NCBI GenBank assembly: GCA_003327425.1
Contig: QOQW01000024.1
Span: 27,832 to 91,831, forward strand
Length of the DNA: 64,000 bases
From: Candidatus Ozemibacter sibiricus
GTDB taxonomy: Bacteria > Muiribacteriota > Ozemobacteria > Ozemobacterales > Ozemobacteraceae
Direction of reading: 5' to 3'
The notes under the pieces were generated by a model. That model was given only the letters and a program-made list of their open reading frames with translations. It did no database searches and had not been told where the DNA came from. The position numbers and the translations under genes are program-made. This document shows positions 33,127 to 42,169 of the stretch, one piece after another (positions within the stretch are counted from its first letter, which is position 1; the number at the start of each line of letters is the position of its first letter).

Positions 33127-34488
33127 TCATGATGGACAGAAGCTTCCGGTCTGGGCCTGGCGGGCCCAGTCGGTGAAGACGGCCCGGACCGCCTCGGGGT
33201 AGGCGTCGGCGATGGTGCCCATGGCCGAGAACAGGTAGGTGCGATCGAGCAAGATCTGGGCTTCGGGTTTGGGCAGCAGGTGCTTGCCGGGCCCGGTGCA
33301 GATGCTGCGCAGGATCTCGGCGCCGCCCTCGACGCGGGTCAGCGCGCCGCCGGTGCCGATCACCCATTTCACGGCGGTCAGGTCTTTGCCGCGCACGATC
33401 TGGCGCCGCCCGGTCGGCGTATAGAGGTCGTGCAGGGTGCCGGCGTGGCGCCGCGCCCCGGCCTCGACGGCCCGCGCGCACAGCCAGCGGGTGACCTCGC
33501 GCTCGCGCTCGGTGGCGGGCATGGCGCGCACCTCGTCGGCGCGAGCCTGCCACTGGGCGTCGGCCACCAGTTCGAAGATATGTCGCGCGTTGACGAAGAC
33601 GCCCAGATCGCCTTCCACGGTCCGCTTGGCGCGGGGCTCGGGATCGGTCTGCCGGGCAGCGAACTCGGGGCTGCCGTCGGTCACCGAATGAACATCGGTG
33701 GTGGCGCCGCCGACGTCGAAGACCACCACATCCCCGAGCACGTCGGCGAAGATCTCGGCCGCCTTCAGCACGGCGCCGGGCGTCGGCAGCACGGGCCGCG
33801 CGGTCAGGCGTTGCAGGTCGTCCATGCCTGGAGCATGGATGATATGGCGGGCGAAGGCATCCTGGATCAATGTGCGGAGCGGATCGACGTTCAGCACATC
33901 GACATCGGGGAAGACATTGGGCGCGACCAGCACCTCGCTGCCCGAGCCGGCGAACAGATCGCGCACCGCGCCGACCAGGGCGGCGTTGCCGGCGTAGATC
34001 ACCGGCACCCCGAAGCGGGCGCGGGCGAGATCGGCCGCATTGTCGAGCACGGTGTCGCGGGCGCCGAAATCGACGCCGCCCGCCAGCAGAATCAGATTGG
34101 GTTGGATCCGGCGGATCTCGTCGAGATCGGTCGGTGCCAGACGGCCGGCCGTCACCAGCTTGACGATGGCGCCGGCGCCCAGGCTGGCTTCGCGAGCCGC
34201 CCGCGCCGTCATGTTGTAGGTCAGGCCATGCACCGTCATGCGCAGGCCGCCCGCCGCCGAGCTGTTGACGAAGACCTCGGCGCCTTCCTTCGAACGACGC
34301 GAGGTATGCTGGAGTTCGGCCAGGGCGCCGCGCACCCCGATGCCGACATCGCCCAGGGCGACCGTGGTGGGGGCGAACCCCTGCCCGACGTGGCGCAAGC
34401 CTCCGCTCGCCGGGTCGCGCAGGAAGGCGTTGGCTTTGGTGATGGTACTGCCGACCTCGATGGTCAGGATATCGATCTCGCGTGCCAT
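33127..34488 (-). CDS. GlmL/MutL-like ATPase, aminomutase reactivase
   Basis: 453 residues. ASKHA-fold ATPase of the GlmL/MutL family: phosphate-1 loop TIEVGSTITKANAFL, second loop VVFDVGGATTDVHSVTDG, and adenosine region IGTGGALTRVEGG. These proteins are encoded next to B12-dependent carbon-skeleton or amino mutases and are thought to replace damaged cobalamin. It follows oraE by 42 bases, but a strong hairpin (34498-34523) lies between them. There is no clear Shine-Dalgarno before the ATG. Assigned to ornithine aminomutase by position. Confidence 0.88.
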   Translation of the reverse strand: MAREIDILTIEVGSTITKANAFLRDPASGGLRHVGQGFAPTTVALGDVGIGVRGALAELQHTSRRSKEGAEVFVNSSAAGGLRMTVHGLTYNMTARAAREASLGAGAIVKLVTAGRLAPTDLDEIRRIQPNLILLAGGVDFGARDTVLDNAADLARARFGVPVIYAGNAALVGAVRDLFAGSGSEVLVAPNVFPDVDVLNVDPLRTLIQDAFARHIIHAPGMDDLQRLTARPVLPTPGAVLKAAEIFADVLGDVVVFDVGGATTDVHSVTDGSPEFAARQTDPEPRAKRTVEGDLGVFVNARHIFELVADAQWQARADEVRAMPATEREREVTRWLCARAVEAGARRHAGTLHDLYTPTGRRQIVRGKDLTAVKWVIGTGGALTRVEGGAEILRSICTGPGKHLLPKPEAQILLDRTYLFSAMGTIADAYPEAVRAVFTDWARQAQTGSFCPS

Positions 34489-34497
34489 GGGGAAGGC

Positions 34498-34523
34498 GCG
34501 GGGGGCGGCTGGCCGCCCCCCGC
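34498..34523 (-). promoter_or_regulatory. Intercistronic hairpin between oraE and the GlmL-like gene
   Basis: GCGGGGGGCGG pairs with CCGCCCCCCGC around a 4-base loop (CTGG). The perfect 11-base GC stem begins 7 bases after the oraE stop and ends 9 bases before the downstream ATG, with no T-run. It is placed to protect the upstream mRNA or lower translation of the ATPase gene. Confidence 0.55.
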
Positions 34524-34530
34524 TCCAGGC

Positions 34531-36735
34531 TCAGAGTCCGCGTTTCCGCATGATCTTGACCAGGGCGTCGACCACATGGATGCCTTTGGTGCCGCGCCCG
34601 AAGCCGTCGTCCATGCCGTTCTCGCGGGCGATCTCCCGGGTCACCTGGGTGCCGCCGCTGATCAGCACGACCTTGTCGCGGATGCCCTTCTCGCGGCACA
34701 GCTCGTCGAGCTTGCGCATCATCGCTTTGTGGACATCGTTGTGCGAGATGATGGTGCTGATCAGGATGGCATGGGCGCCGGTCTCGATGGCGGCGTCCAC
34801 CAGCTTGCCCACGGGCACCGAGGTGCCGAGGTAGTGGTACTTGACCCCGTACTTCTCGATGCCTCCGTGCTTGATATCAAGGATCTCGCGCAAGCCGACG
34901 GAGTGTTCATCTTCCCCCACCGTCGCCGCAACCACTTTCAGGCCCCACTGCTTGACGGCGGCGCGCAGTTCTTCTTCCGGCAGCATCACTTCTTTGGGCG
35001 GGATCTTCAGCGTCTTCTTGTCGATGGCGATGTCGACCTTGCCCTTGACCTCGAGGAACGTGCCTTCGGCGGGGTGCATGACCTGGGCGTTGATGACCTC
35101 AGGATCGGACAATCCCATCTTCTTGGCGATCTCGAGGGCGGCGACCCGAGCCACGTCGATTTCTTCGGGCAAGAAGAACTGCAGCAGCATGGTACCGTCG
35201 CCGGCCCATTCGGCTTCGGGCTTGATCAGCCCGCCTTTGCGGTAGGGCCAGGTCTTCTCGAGACGCACGTGGCAGGTGTCAGAGGGATCGAGTTCGTCGA
35301 TGTAGACGATCTTTTCGGGCTTGCACAGGGTGCAGCCATCGATCGGGTCGCAGGCTTTCTGGACGCCGGTCGGGAGGTGGTTGTGGCCGAAATGGCTGCA
35401 AACCGGGGCCATGTAGTCAGGATCGCGCGGCACGATGGTACCGGCTCCGACGCCACCTTTGCCGTCGCGGGCGATGCCGTCGCCATTCCGTTCGGGGTAG
35501 CGGCCGGAATCGACGAAGAAACCTTTCTCGACTGCCGCAAAATAACCGCCGGTCTCGAGCATTTCCTCGAGGAAGCAGATGGCCCGCTCTTTGAGATCGC
35601 GCACCATTTCGCCCAGGGGGCCGCTGCGGTCGATCTTGACCAGCTCCTGGATGCCGTCGAGGGCCACCAGGGTCTGCTTGGCCGTTTCGATGCCCCGGAT
35701 GTTGTTGTAGTGCCAGGGAACGTTGCGCCCTTCATCGGGGGTGATGGTGCTTTGAATGTCGGCCCGGGTCAGGGCCGAGATCAGGGTGTCGATGACATGG
35801 GTGCGCGTGGCCTCTTCGATGTCGGCCTCGATGTAGCGAGTGTTCTGCTGGGCCCGCATCTTGTACTCGCTGAAGAAATCGCGCAGGGCCACCGCATAGG
35901 GCAGGTCATACCAGATCTTGGGGGCCGGCGGGGCGCAGGGCGGCACCGTCGACAGGCCGATCAGATCCTTCGGCATGCCGACCGCCACCGAGAAGGCCGA
36001 GTTGATGCCATGCTGCACCAGCAGCTCGGGCATGACCGACCAGCCTTCTTTGGCGGTGGCGTTGGCGTTGTGGGCGCCGTCGATCTGGAAGATGCGGGCG
36101 CCGGCCATCACCTTCTTGGCCTCGGCCGCGTCGACGAACGACCGGTACATGTTGACGTTGCGGTACAGTACGTTGTACTGCGGGTCCTGGTGGGCGCCGT
36201 TGATTCCTTCCTCGGCGAACAGCACAGCCACCTCGGGGCCGGCGACGCCGCTGACGTACGAATGGAAGTTGATCGGCCGGCCAACTTCCTTCTCGATCAG
36301 ATCGCAGGCCTTGCGCGAGGCGCGAATCTGCTTGCGGGTGATCGGCACCCCGCCGACGCCTTCGGGCGTGCCCTCCAGCAGACCGTCGATGTGGCTCTGA
36401 CCGGTGGTGCGGATGACCATGATGTGGTCGGCGCCGTGCCAGGCCGCCATGCGCATGCGGCGGATGTCGTCCTCGAACCGGCCCGAGGCGATCTCGGTGG
36501 TGATGACGGGCTGCGGCTGCGGATCGATGGAATCGAAATACTTGGCGGCCGGCAGCGGCACGGAGCGCGCCAGCGGTTTCGTCATCGTCTTGTAATGGAA
36601 CTTGCCGACCTTGTACCCGCCCGGCACGGGTTCGCGCCAGGTCCAGCCTTTGCGGGGGGGGCGGTAGTGCTCGAGATCCTGCAGGATTTCCTCGATATCG
36701 ATCTTGACCTTGGGGTCGAGTTCGCGCATGGTCAT
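34531..36735 (-). CDS. oraE: D-ornithine 4,5-aminomutase, large subunit
   Basis: 734 residues, the usual OraE length. Adenosylcobalamin- and PLP-dependent enzyme moving the delta-amino group of D-ornithine to C4. The cobalamin motif D-x-H-x-x-G appears as EDEHSVG near residue 607, with IISHNDVHKAMM and VVLISGGTQVTREIA of the Rossmann B12 domain after it. N-terminal ITTEIASGRFEDDIRRMRMAAWHGADHI and MVIRTTGQSHIDGLLEGTP belong to the TIM barrel. GGAGGTGAGACC precedes the ATG at 36735; the OraS stop is 4 bases upstream. Confidence 0.95.
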   Translation of the reverse strand: MTMRELDPKVKIDIEEILQDLEHYRPPRKGWTWREPVPGGYKVGKFHYKTMTKPLARSVPLPAAKYFDSIDPQPQPVITTEIASGRFEDDIRRMRMAAWHGADHIMVIRTTGQSHIDGLLEGTPEGVGGVPITRKQIRASRKACDLIEKEVGRPINFHSYVSGVAGPEVAVLFAEEGINGAHQDPQYNVLYRNVNMYRSFVDAAEAKKVMAGARIFQIDGAHNANATAKEGWSVMPELLVQHGINSAFSVAVGMPKDLIGLSTVPPCAPPAPKIWYDLPYAVALRDFFSEYKMRAQQNTRYIEADIEEATRTHVIDTLISALTRADIQSTITPDEGRNVPWHYNNIRGIETAKQTLVALDGIQELVKIDRSGPLGEMVRDLKERAICFLEEMLETGGYFAAVEKGFFVDSGRYPERNGDGIARDGKGGVGAGTIVPRDPDYMAPVCSHFGHNHLPTGVQKACDPIDGCTLCKPEKIVYIDELDPSDTCHVRLEKTWPYRKGGLIKPEAEWAGDGTMLLQFFLPEEIDVARVAALEIAKKMGLSDPEVINAQVMHPAEGTFLEVKGKVDIAIDKKTLKIPPKEVMLPEEELRAAVKQWGLKVVAATVGEDEHSVGLREILDIKHGGIEKYGVKYHYLGTSVPVGKLVDAAIETGAHAILISTIISHNDVHKAMMRKLDELCREKGIRDKVVLISGGTQVTREIARENGMDDGFGRGTKGIHVVDALVKIMRKRGL

Positions 36736-36739
36736 GGTC

Positions 36740-37099
36740 TCACCTCCTGAACAGCCCGTTCAGACAGGCCGGATCATCGACGATCTTCCGGGCGGCCCCG
36801 CGCAGATCGGTCTTGTACTTTTCGGAAACTTTCAGCACCACGTGGCCAGCCCCCTTGCCGAGCAGTCCAGCTTCCTGGACGCGGCTGACCACCCCTTTGG
36901 TGGTGACGCTGTCGATGCCCATGCGCAAGAGCACGGCCCGTTCGATCGACGGGCTGGTATGCGTTCTGGCCAGTTCGACCAGTGGTTCGACGACTTTCTG
37001 GCAGAGGTCCCAGAAACGGGCTTTCAACTGGTCATCTGTCAAGGCTCGGAGAGCGGCGCGCCGCTCCTCGAATTTCTTGATCCGTTCGGTGTCGGTCAT
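36740..37099 (-). CDS. oraS: D-ornithine 4,5-aminomutase, small subunit
   Basis: 119 residues, matching the roughly 120-residue OraS subunit. Helical protein: RIKKFEERRAALRALTDDQL, FWDLCQKVVEPLVELARTHT, SPSIERAVLLRMGIDSVTTKG and GKGAGHVVLKVSEKYKTDL. AGGAAAGGA lies before the ATG at 37099; a longer frame to 37267 is an Arg/Pro-rich shadow. It precedes oraE with a 4-base gap, as expected for a stoichiometric complex. Confidence 0.94.
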   Translation of the reverse strand: MTDTERIKKFEERRAALRALTDDQLKARFWDLCQKVVEPLVELARTHTSPSIERAVLLRMGIDSVTTKGVVSRVQEAGLLGKGAGHVVLKVSEKYKTDLRGAARKIVDDPACLNGLFRR

Positions 37100-37229
37100 G
37101 GGGTCCTTTCCTTTCGCTGGTCTTGTTGGCCGGCAATCGGCCGCACGGCCAAGATGGAGCAAAACCGCCCCGGGCCGACGTCGAGCGGAGCGCGGGGCGG
37201 CGAAGCGGGCATGGCGATCAGACTCGTGG

Positions 37230-38636
37230 TCAGAGGTCGCGCAGGGCGGCCTCCAGCCAGGCCACATCTTTTTTGACGTCGGCCGCCAGGAAGGCCTTGT
37301 CGGCGTCGGTCCATTTCTTGACCGGCCAGGCTTTGGCCGCGTTCTTCAAATAGGAGAGCCGCAGCTTGTCCATCGACTGCTCCTTGCCGGTGACCTGATC
37401 GAGGCGTTCGGGAATGACGATGGTCTGGCCGGGGACGTTGTCGCGTGGATCGCCGCGGCGCACCTCGATGCCCATCTGGCGGGCGAAACTGAGCTGGGCG
37501 TTGTGGTGCTTGCCGGCGCCGGTATATTCGGTCTCCTGGACGACGACGATCTGGTCGCGGGGCAGGGTGCGGGCCAGGGCGACGGCGGCGGTGAGGCTGG
37601 TGTTGCCGGCCGGGCCGCGTTCGATACCTTCGAGCTTGGCCAGCAGCTCGGTGATGAAGAACACCTCGCCTTGCGTGACCAGGAGGTAGTCATCCATGTA
37701 GCGCAGGCTGCGGGCCGCATTGCGCGGGACATCGACCCGATCGGGCCAGGTAGCGAAGGGCACGCCGAAGCCGGTATGTCCGGTGGTGAAGGATTTGCGG
37801 TTGAAGTCGCGATCGGACGCCATGTGCAGACCGGTGAGATCGACCGAGCAGGCGACGATGCGGGTCTGCCTGGCGCCGGCCTCGAGCAGGCCGCGCGCCG
37901 TCCCGGTCAGATTGCCCCCCCCGGCGTGGGTGATCACGACGACGTCGGGGTCGCGGTGGTAGCGGGCGCGCACCTGGGTGGCGATCTCGGTGCCGAGGGT
38001 CTCGATGCCCCGGATGCCGAAGGGCGTGTAGAGCGAGGCGTTGAAGAACAACGTTTCCTCGAGCGTGAGCAGCAGGCAGTAGAACAGCTCGGGTCCGACC
38101 GTCAACTTGTGGACCTCGGCCCCGAAGGCTTCGCACTTCCGGCCTTTTTCGACGATCTCGGGCTGGCCGATCCCCTGCGAGTCGTAGACCTCTTGCAGGA
38201 TGATGCACTTGAGGCCCCGCATGGCGGCTTGCGAGGCCACGGCGGCGCCGTAGTTGCCCGAGGTGGCGGCGACCATGCCGGCATAACCTCGCTGCTTGGC
38301 CTCGTAGGCCGAGATCGAGGCGCGGCGGGCCTTGAAGCTGCCCGAGGCGTTGGCCGCTTCATCCTTCAACAGGATGGTGGCCCCCTTGCCCGGCGGGCTG
38401 ATCTTGCGGACCTCTTCGGTGAGGCGGGTCAGCTCGAACAACGGGGTGTCGCCGACCTTGGTCTCGCGCTGGATACGGGCGATCTCGTCGATCGTATAGC
38501 CGGTGTCGCGCATCATCCGTTCGTAGTCGAAGGCGATGGGACTGGTCACGTAGCGATCGTAATCGATGCCCAGCGAGGCTTTCATGATCTCGTTCTTGCG
38601 CGCCATCACGGCGGCATACGAGGTGTCGCGCTTCAT
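37230..38636 (-). CDS. ortB: 2-amino-4-oxopentanoate thiolase, beta subunit
   Basis: 468 residues. PLP fold-type II protein similar to threonine synthase: the PLP Lys is in DEAANASGSFKARRASIS, with GMVAATSGNYGAAVASQAAM and the phosphate loop THAGGGNLTGTARGL. OrtAB cleaves 2-amino-4-oxopentanoate with CoA to acetyl-CoA and alanine. GGAGGCCGCCC precedes the ATG, which overlaps the ortA stop in ATGA. The 130-base gap to oraS contains no evident promoter. Both neighbours belong to the same pathway, which makes the assignment secure. Confidence 0.94.
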   Translation of the reverse strand: MKRDTSYAAVMARKNEIMKASLGIDYDRYVTSPIAFDYERMMRDTGYTIDEIARIQRETKVGDTPLFELTRLTEEVRKISPPGKGATILLKDEAANASGSFKARRASISAYEAKQRGYAGMVAATSGNYGAAVASQAAMRGLKCIILQEVYDSQGIGQPEIVEKGRKCEAFGAEVHKLTVGPELFYCLLLTLEETLFFNASLYTPFGIRGIETLGTEIATQVRARYHRDPDVVVITHAGGGNLTGTARGLLEAGARQTRIVACSVDLTGLHMASDRDFNRKSFTTGHTGFGVPFATWPDRVDVPRNAARSLRYMDDYLLVTQGEVFFITELLAKLEGIERGPAGNTSLTAAVALARTLPRDQIVVVQETEYTGAGKHHNAQLSFARQMGIEVRRGDPRDNVPGQTIVIPERLDQVTGKEQSMDKLRLSYLKNAAKAWPVKKWTDADKAFLAADVKKDVAWLEAALRDL

Positions 38637-38920
38637 GGGCGGCCTCCGTGGGTGCCGATGTCGAGCAGCTCAGGCACGACATGCCCGAAGCTGTGGGTGT
38701 AGCTGGGTTCGACCGTCTGCAGCGTGCCTTCCAGCTCGCGACCGATCAGGGTGCGCACCCGGGCCGGCTGCCCGAGGGCAGCCGGCGCCAGGAGCCACCC
38801 CGACACCCGCATGACATAGGGCGTGCGGGCCGTGTCTTCCGGGACGTTCGGGGCCCGTTGGCCGGGCTCCAGAATGACCCGGGAGATCTCGACCCAGGTG
38901 CCGGCGGGAACGGTGCTCAT
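38633..38920 (-). CDS. ortA: 2-amino-4-oxopentanoate thiolase, alpha subunit
   Basis: 95 residues, typical for OrtA (about 100). Small beta-rich subunit: GTWVEISRVILEPGQRAPNV, PYVMRVSGWLL, and RTLIGRELEGTLQTVEPSYTHSFG with VPELLDIG near the end. It starts 2 bases after the ord stop and overlaps ortB by 4 bases. It has no catalytic PLP site and is needed only as partner of OrtB. Confidence 0.93.
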   Translation of the reverse strand: MSTVPAGTWVEISRVILEPGQRAPNVPEDTARTPYVMRVSGWLLAPAALGQPARVRTLIGRELEGTLQTVEPSYTHSFGHVVPELLDIGTHGGRP

Positions 38921-38921
38921 C

Positions 38922-39962
38922 TCACATCCACCGGTCGTAGGCCGACGGGCCCATCAAGCAGGCGGGGATCGGCAGGTCGATCATCCGCTTGAAGCCGGGG
39001 GTGGCCTTCTTGACGATGGGGATCATGTTGACGGCGACGGCGATGGTGCCCTTGCCGCCCGGGATTTCGGGCTTGTTGCACATCTTGATGTCGGGATCGC
39101 CGTAGATGTTGATGTAGTCGCCGGTCATGATGTCTTCTTTTTCCGGATGGATCTGCTGCGGATGCACCAGCTTGATGACTTCTTTATTGCCGCGATAGCC
39201 GATGCCGATGTGCTCGCAGCCTGCCACCATGCCCGGCGTGACTTTGACGACCGGGGTTTCGCGATGGGTCTTGGAGATGATCGGCCGGCGTTGCTGCTCG
39301 ATGCGGTCGACACCGAGGCCCAGCGCATCGGAGATCATCTTGATCGATTCGGGGAAGCCGATATGGCCGACGATGGTGCCGGCTTTCAGACCGGCCTCGA
39401 ACTCCTCGGGGGTGGTGCCCACGCCCTGGGTCTTCATGACGGTGGCGCCGAAGGGCGAGAGGTCGTTGATGCGGCTGGCTTCGATCCGGTCGACCCGCAG
39501 GCAGGCGCCCGACAGCATGATGATCAAGGCGTCGAGGACGAAGCCGGGGTTGACGCCGGTGCCCAGCACGGTGACGTCGTGCCGCTTGGCCAGCAGGTCG
39601 ATCTCCTTGGCCAGATCGGGCTCCTGGGCATGAGGATACGCCATCTCCTCGGCGATCGAGATGCAGTCGATGCCCGCCTCGATGATTTTCTTCAATTCAT
39701 CGAAGCAGGAGCGGGTGAAGGAGTCGGTGGCGTGCAGGACGATGTCGACGTTGTCTTTCTTGAGAACATCGCTGGGTTTGTTGGTGACCTTGACGCCAAG
39801 CTCTTTTTTGAGGCCGAGCACCTCGCCCAGGTCTTTGCCGACCGTATCGGGGCGCTTGCGGATGGCGCCGACGATCTTCAGACCCTCTTTCTCGAGCATC
39901 AGCTTGCACATGCCACTGCCCATGGCTCCCAGGCCCCACTGAACGACGCGGATCGGTTTCAT
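38922..39962 (-). CDS. ord: 2,4-diaminopentanoate dehydrogenase
   Basis: 346 residues. NAD(P)-dependent oxidative deaminase giving 2-amino-4-oxopentanoate and ammonia. Dihydrodipicolinate-reductase-like Rossmann start VVQWGLGAMGSGMCKLML, then ADIVLHATDSF-type strand (seen as VDIVLHATDSF), SIAEEMAYPHAQ, VTVLGTGVNPGFVLDALI, and FGATVMKTQGVGTTPEEF. First gene of the ornithine operon behind an extended -10 promoter. AAAGGA lies 12 bases before the ATG, a little far. Confidence 0.94.
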   Translation of the reverse strand: MKPIRVVQWGLGAMGSGMCKLMLEKEGLKIVGAIRKRPDTVGKDLGEVLGLKKELGVKVTNKPSDVLKKDNVDIVLHATDSFTRSCFDELKKIIEAGIDCISIAEEMAYPHAQEPDLAKEIDLLAKRHDVTVLGTGVNPGFVLDALIIMLSGACLRVDRIEASRINDLSPFGATVMKTQGVGTTPEEFEAGLKAGTIVGHIGFPESIKMISDALGLGVDRIEQQRRPIISKTHRETPVVKVTPGMVAGCEHIGIGYRGNKEVIKLVHPQQIHPEKEDIMTGDYINIYGDPDIKMCNKPEIPGGKGTIAVAVNMIPIVKKATPGFKRMIDLPIPACLMGPSAYDRWM

Positions 39963-40022
39963 GCCGGTGAAGAGTCCTTTCCCTATTAATGTAATGGTAT
40001 CGGGTTCGCCCCGAGGCGCTTC

Positions 40023-40031
40023 ATTATAGCA
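40023..40031 (-). promoter_or_regulatory. Promoter of the ornithine degradation operon
   Basis: On the minus strand TGC-TATAAT (40031-40023), a consensus extended -10; the -35 is weak (TAGGAC at 17 bases). Leader of about 50 bases. No clear riboswitch fold seen. Confidence 0.65.
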
Positions 40032-40220
40032 CAGGGGGCCTGGCTGTCCTACTTGGATTTCTGCCGTTCCTCGCCGGTAAATGCCGGGTGGTCAGCACGG
40101 CGCCGAGTATGGTCGGGTATGGTTCGCCATGGTCGCGTATGCGCGCGTATGCCCCCACCGTCGATGATCGAAGAGGATCCCAAAGGTAGACAGTCGAGAA
40201 GGTTGGTTTCTCAGGAGGCG

Positions 40221-40229
40221 TGGTATACC
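40221..40229 (+). promoter_or_regulatory. Possible extended -10 promoter of the membrane glycosyltransferase-like gene
   Basis: TGG-TATACC (40221-40229) ends 11 bases before the ATG at 40241, so the leader would be only a few bases. It overlaps an AGGAGG (40213-40218) that would not be on the mRNA. Alternatively the AGGAGG is a true ribosome site and the start is elsewhere. Confidence 0.35.
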
Positions 40230-40240
40230 ATGTCATCACC

Positions 40241-41983
40241 ATGCCTAAGACTGTGACTGTTCGGCGTCGCCCCTGGATCGTTCCCTGGCTGCTGGTCGGG
40301 GGCGTTCTGATCATCGTCCTGGGGAGGATGCAGGCCGAGGTGGCCTCGCGCACCGGCGGGGGCTGGGTCTATCCTCTCGATGACACCTACATTCACCTGG
40401 CCATGGCCCGAACCTTGGGGCAGCATGGCGTGTGGGGCATCACGCCCGCCGGATTCACTCCTTCGACTTCGTCTTTGCTCTGGACGGCCCTTCTCGCGCT
40501 CGGGGGCGCGATTGGCGGGCATTGGGAGCAGTTGCCGCTGGTGTTCAATCTGGCGATCGGTCTGGCGATGCTGGCCCTGGTGGCCAACTGGCTGTCCCGA
40601 GGCAGCAAACAACCGATCGTTCTGGTCGGTGGTCTCCTGGCCTTCCTTTTCATCACGCCTCTCCCCACCCTCGCGGCGATGGGGATGGAACATCTGCTCC
40701 ACCTGTTGCTGTGTCTGGTCTTTCTGCGGGTCTGGGAAAAACGTTATCTCGCGAATGATGCAGCCTCGGGGCCAGGGTGGAAGCTGCTTCTGCTCGCTTC
40801 CCTCGTGCCCGCGGTGCGGTATGAAGGCCTGTTCCTCGTGGCCGCCGCCTCCTTGATCGCTTGGTTCGACGGCCGCTGGCGCTGGTTGCTCCTGATCCCG
40901 GCTGCCTGGGTGATCATCGGTGGCTTTGGGATCTGGTCGATGGCCCAGGGGTGGATGTTCCTGCCGACCTCCGTGCTGGTGAAGAGCGCCTTGGGCAGCG
41001 GGCTGCGCCCGCCTGGCCTGTTCCCTTGGTTCAAGGCCTTTCTGGACCATGTGGCGGGCAGCCCAGAGCTTCTGGTGCTCATGATCTGGGCCGGATGGAC
41101 CTTGTGTGGCATAACAGATGGCCTTTTTTCCCCGAAGCCCACAAGGGAGTACGAAGCGGCCAGGCTGCATGCCGCGCTCTTCCTGCTCACGGCCCTGCAA
41201 CATCTCGCCTTCGCCGAGATCGGCTACCTCTTCCGCTACGAAGGCTACCTGGTGGGGTGGGGATTGGTGCTCTGCCTGCGGTTCTATCGCTACTGGTGGT
41301 GGCAGGTCTTGACAATGTTGTTTTTTGGATTAATGGCATACCAGTTGTGCCATCGATTCCGGTGGCCAGTACCCACCGGGCAAGGAACGCGGCACTGGCT
41401 GGCTGGCTTGGGGCTCGTGATCGTGGTGTTTCTGATCTTCGCTCCTCTGGGGTTGCGGGGGATGAAGGCCCTGCCGATCACCGTCCAGGCGTCGGTCAAC
41501 ATTCACGATCAGCAGATCCAGATGGGGCGATTCGTGCGGGAAGGGGCCTTCGGGCCGGGGGCCGTGGCGGTCAACGATCTGGGGGCGGTCGCCTGGCTGG
41601 GTGATCGGGAGATCCTCGACGTGTGGGGGCTGGCCACGCTTGAAGTGGCGAAGGCCAAACGGGCCGGTACCTATGGGCCGGCCCTGGTGGAAGCGTTGGC
41701 GAACGCCCGTCAGGTGACTCTGGCCATGGTCTACCCGACCTGGATGCAGCGCTTCGGCGGGATCCCCCCCTCCTGGACTCGGATCGGAAGCTGGACCATC
41801 GCCGACAATGTGATCTGCGGCGAGGCCACCGTGGAGTTCTATGCCGTGGCCAGCGCGGCCGCGCCCCTGATCCGCCGGGCTCTGGGCGCTTTCACGCCGA
41901 ACCTGCCCAGAACCGTCAAGGTCGTCCTGTTCGACCTGCCGGCCCGATCGAGCCCTGATCAGGGGCGAGGCGCCGACGAATAG
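40241..41983 (+). CDS. Polytopic membrane protein, GT-C glycosyltransferase-like
   Basis: 580 residues. About ten predicted membrane helices in the first 390 residues, then a soluble C-terminal domain. After the first helix comes VYPLDDTYIHLAMARTLGQHGVWG, the D-D motif in the first extracytoplasmic loop that is typical of GT-C lipid-linked sugar transferases (family 39/83 style). The C-terminal part (GAVAVNDLGAVAWLGDREILDVWGL) is also common in these proteins. Sugar donor and acceptor unknown. Start is uncertain: ATG 40241 follows a possible promoter; GTG 40220 is in frame but only 1 base after AGGAGG. Confidence 0.7.
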   Translation: MPKTVTVRRRPWIVPWLLVGGVLIIVLGRMQAEVASRTGGGWVYPLDDTYIHLAMARTLGQHGVWGITPAGFTPSTSSLLWTALLALGGAIGGHWEQLPLVFNLAIGLAMLALVANWLSRGSKQPIVLVGGLLAFLFITPLPTLAAMGMEHLLHLLLCLVFLRVWEKRYLANDAASGPGWKLLLLASLVPAVRYEGLFLVAAASLIAWFDGRWRWLLLIPAAWVIIGGFGIWSMAQGWMFLPTSVLVKSALGSGLRPPGLFPWFKAFLDHVAGSPELLVLMIWAGWTLCGITDGLFSPKPTREYEAARLHAALFLLTALQHLAFAEIGYLFRYEGYLVGWGLVLCLRFYRYWWWQVLTMLFFGLMAYQLCHRFRWPVPTGQGTRHWLAGLGLVIVVFLIFAPLGLRGMKALPITVQASVNIHDQQIQMGRFVREGAFGPGAVAVNDLGAVAWLGDREILDVWGLATLEVAKAKRAGTYGPALVEALANARQVTLAMVYPTWMQRFGGIPPSWTRIGSWTIADNVICGEATVEFYAVASAAAPLIRRALGAFTPNLPRTVKVVLFDLPARSSPDQGRGADE

Positions 41984-42127
41984 AACGGTCCCTGACCCCA
42001 GGTCTGGGTCTGAGCTGAACGGGCGCGCGGCGAGAGGCCGGCGGTGCGATCCGGTGCCGTCCGGGCAACGACCGGGCAAGCTCGCTGCTGCTCGCTTCTC
42101 GAGATTTCCCCTGATGGTGGGATGCCG

Positions 42128-42133
42128 TATAAT
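42128..42133 (+). promoter_or_regulatory. -10 element of the five-domain nuclease gene
   Basis: TATAAT at 42128-42133, 36 bases before the ATG; the -35 position (TTTCCC, 17-base spacer) is weak. The region 41984-42127 shows nothing else. Confidence 0.45.
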
Positions 42134-42169
42134 GGAGGCATTACACTGCGAGGAAGTCTGAGCGAAGCG

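Noticed and set aside
33280..36750. Plus-strand open frame of 1,156 codons opposite oraE and the GlmL-like gene
   Set aside because: It is a high-GC antisense shadow: the minus strand encodes two clear enzymes with motifs and ribosome binding sites, and the antisense translation has no recognisable domain.
39963..40022. Cobalamin riboswitch before the ornithine operon (B12-dependent enzyme)
   Set aside because: The predicted leader is only about 50 bases, too short for a cobalamin riboswitch, and no B12-box was recognised.
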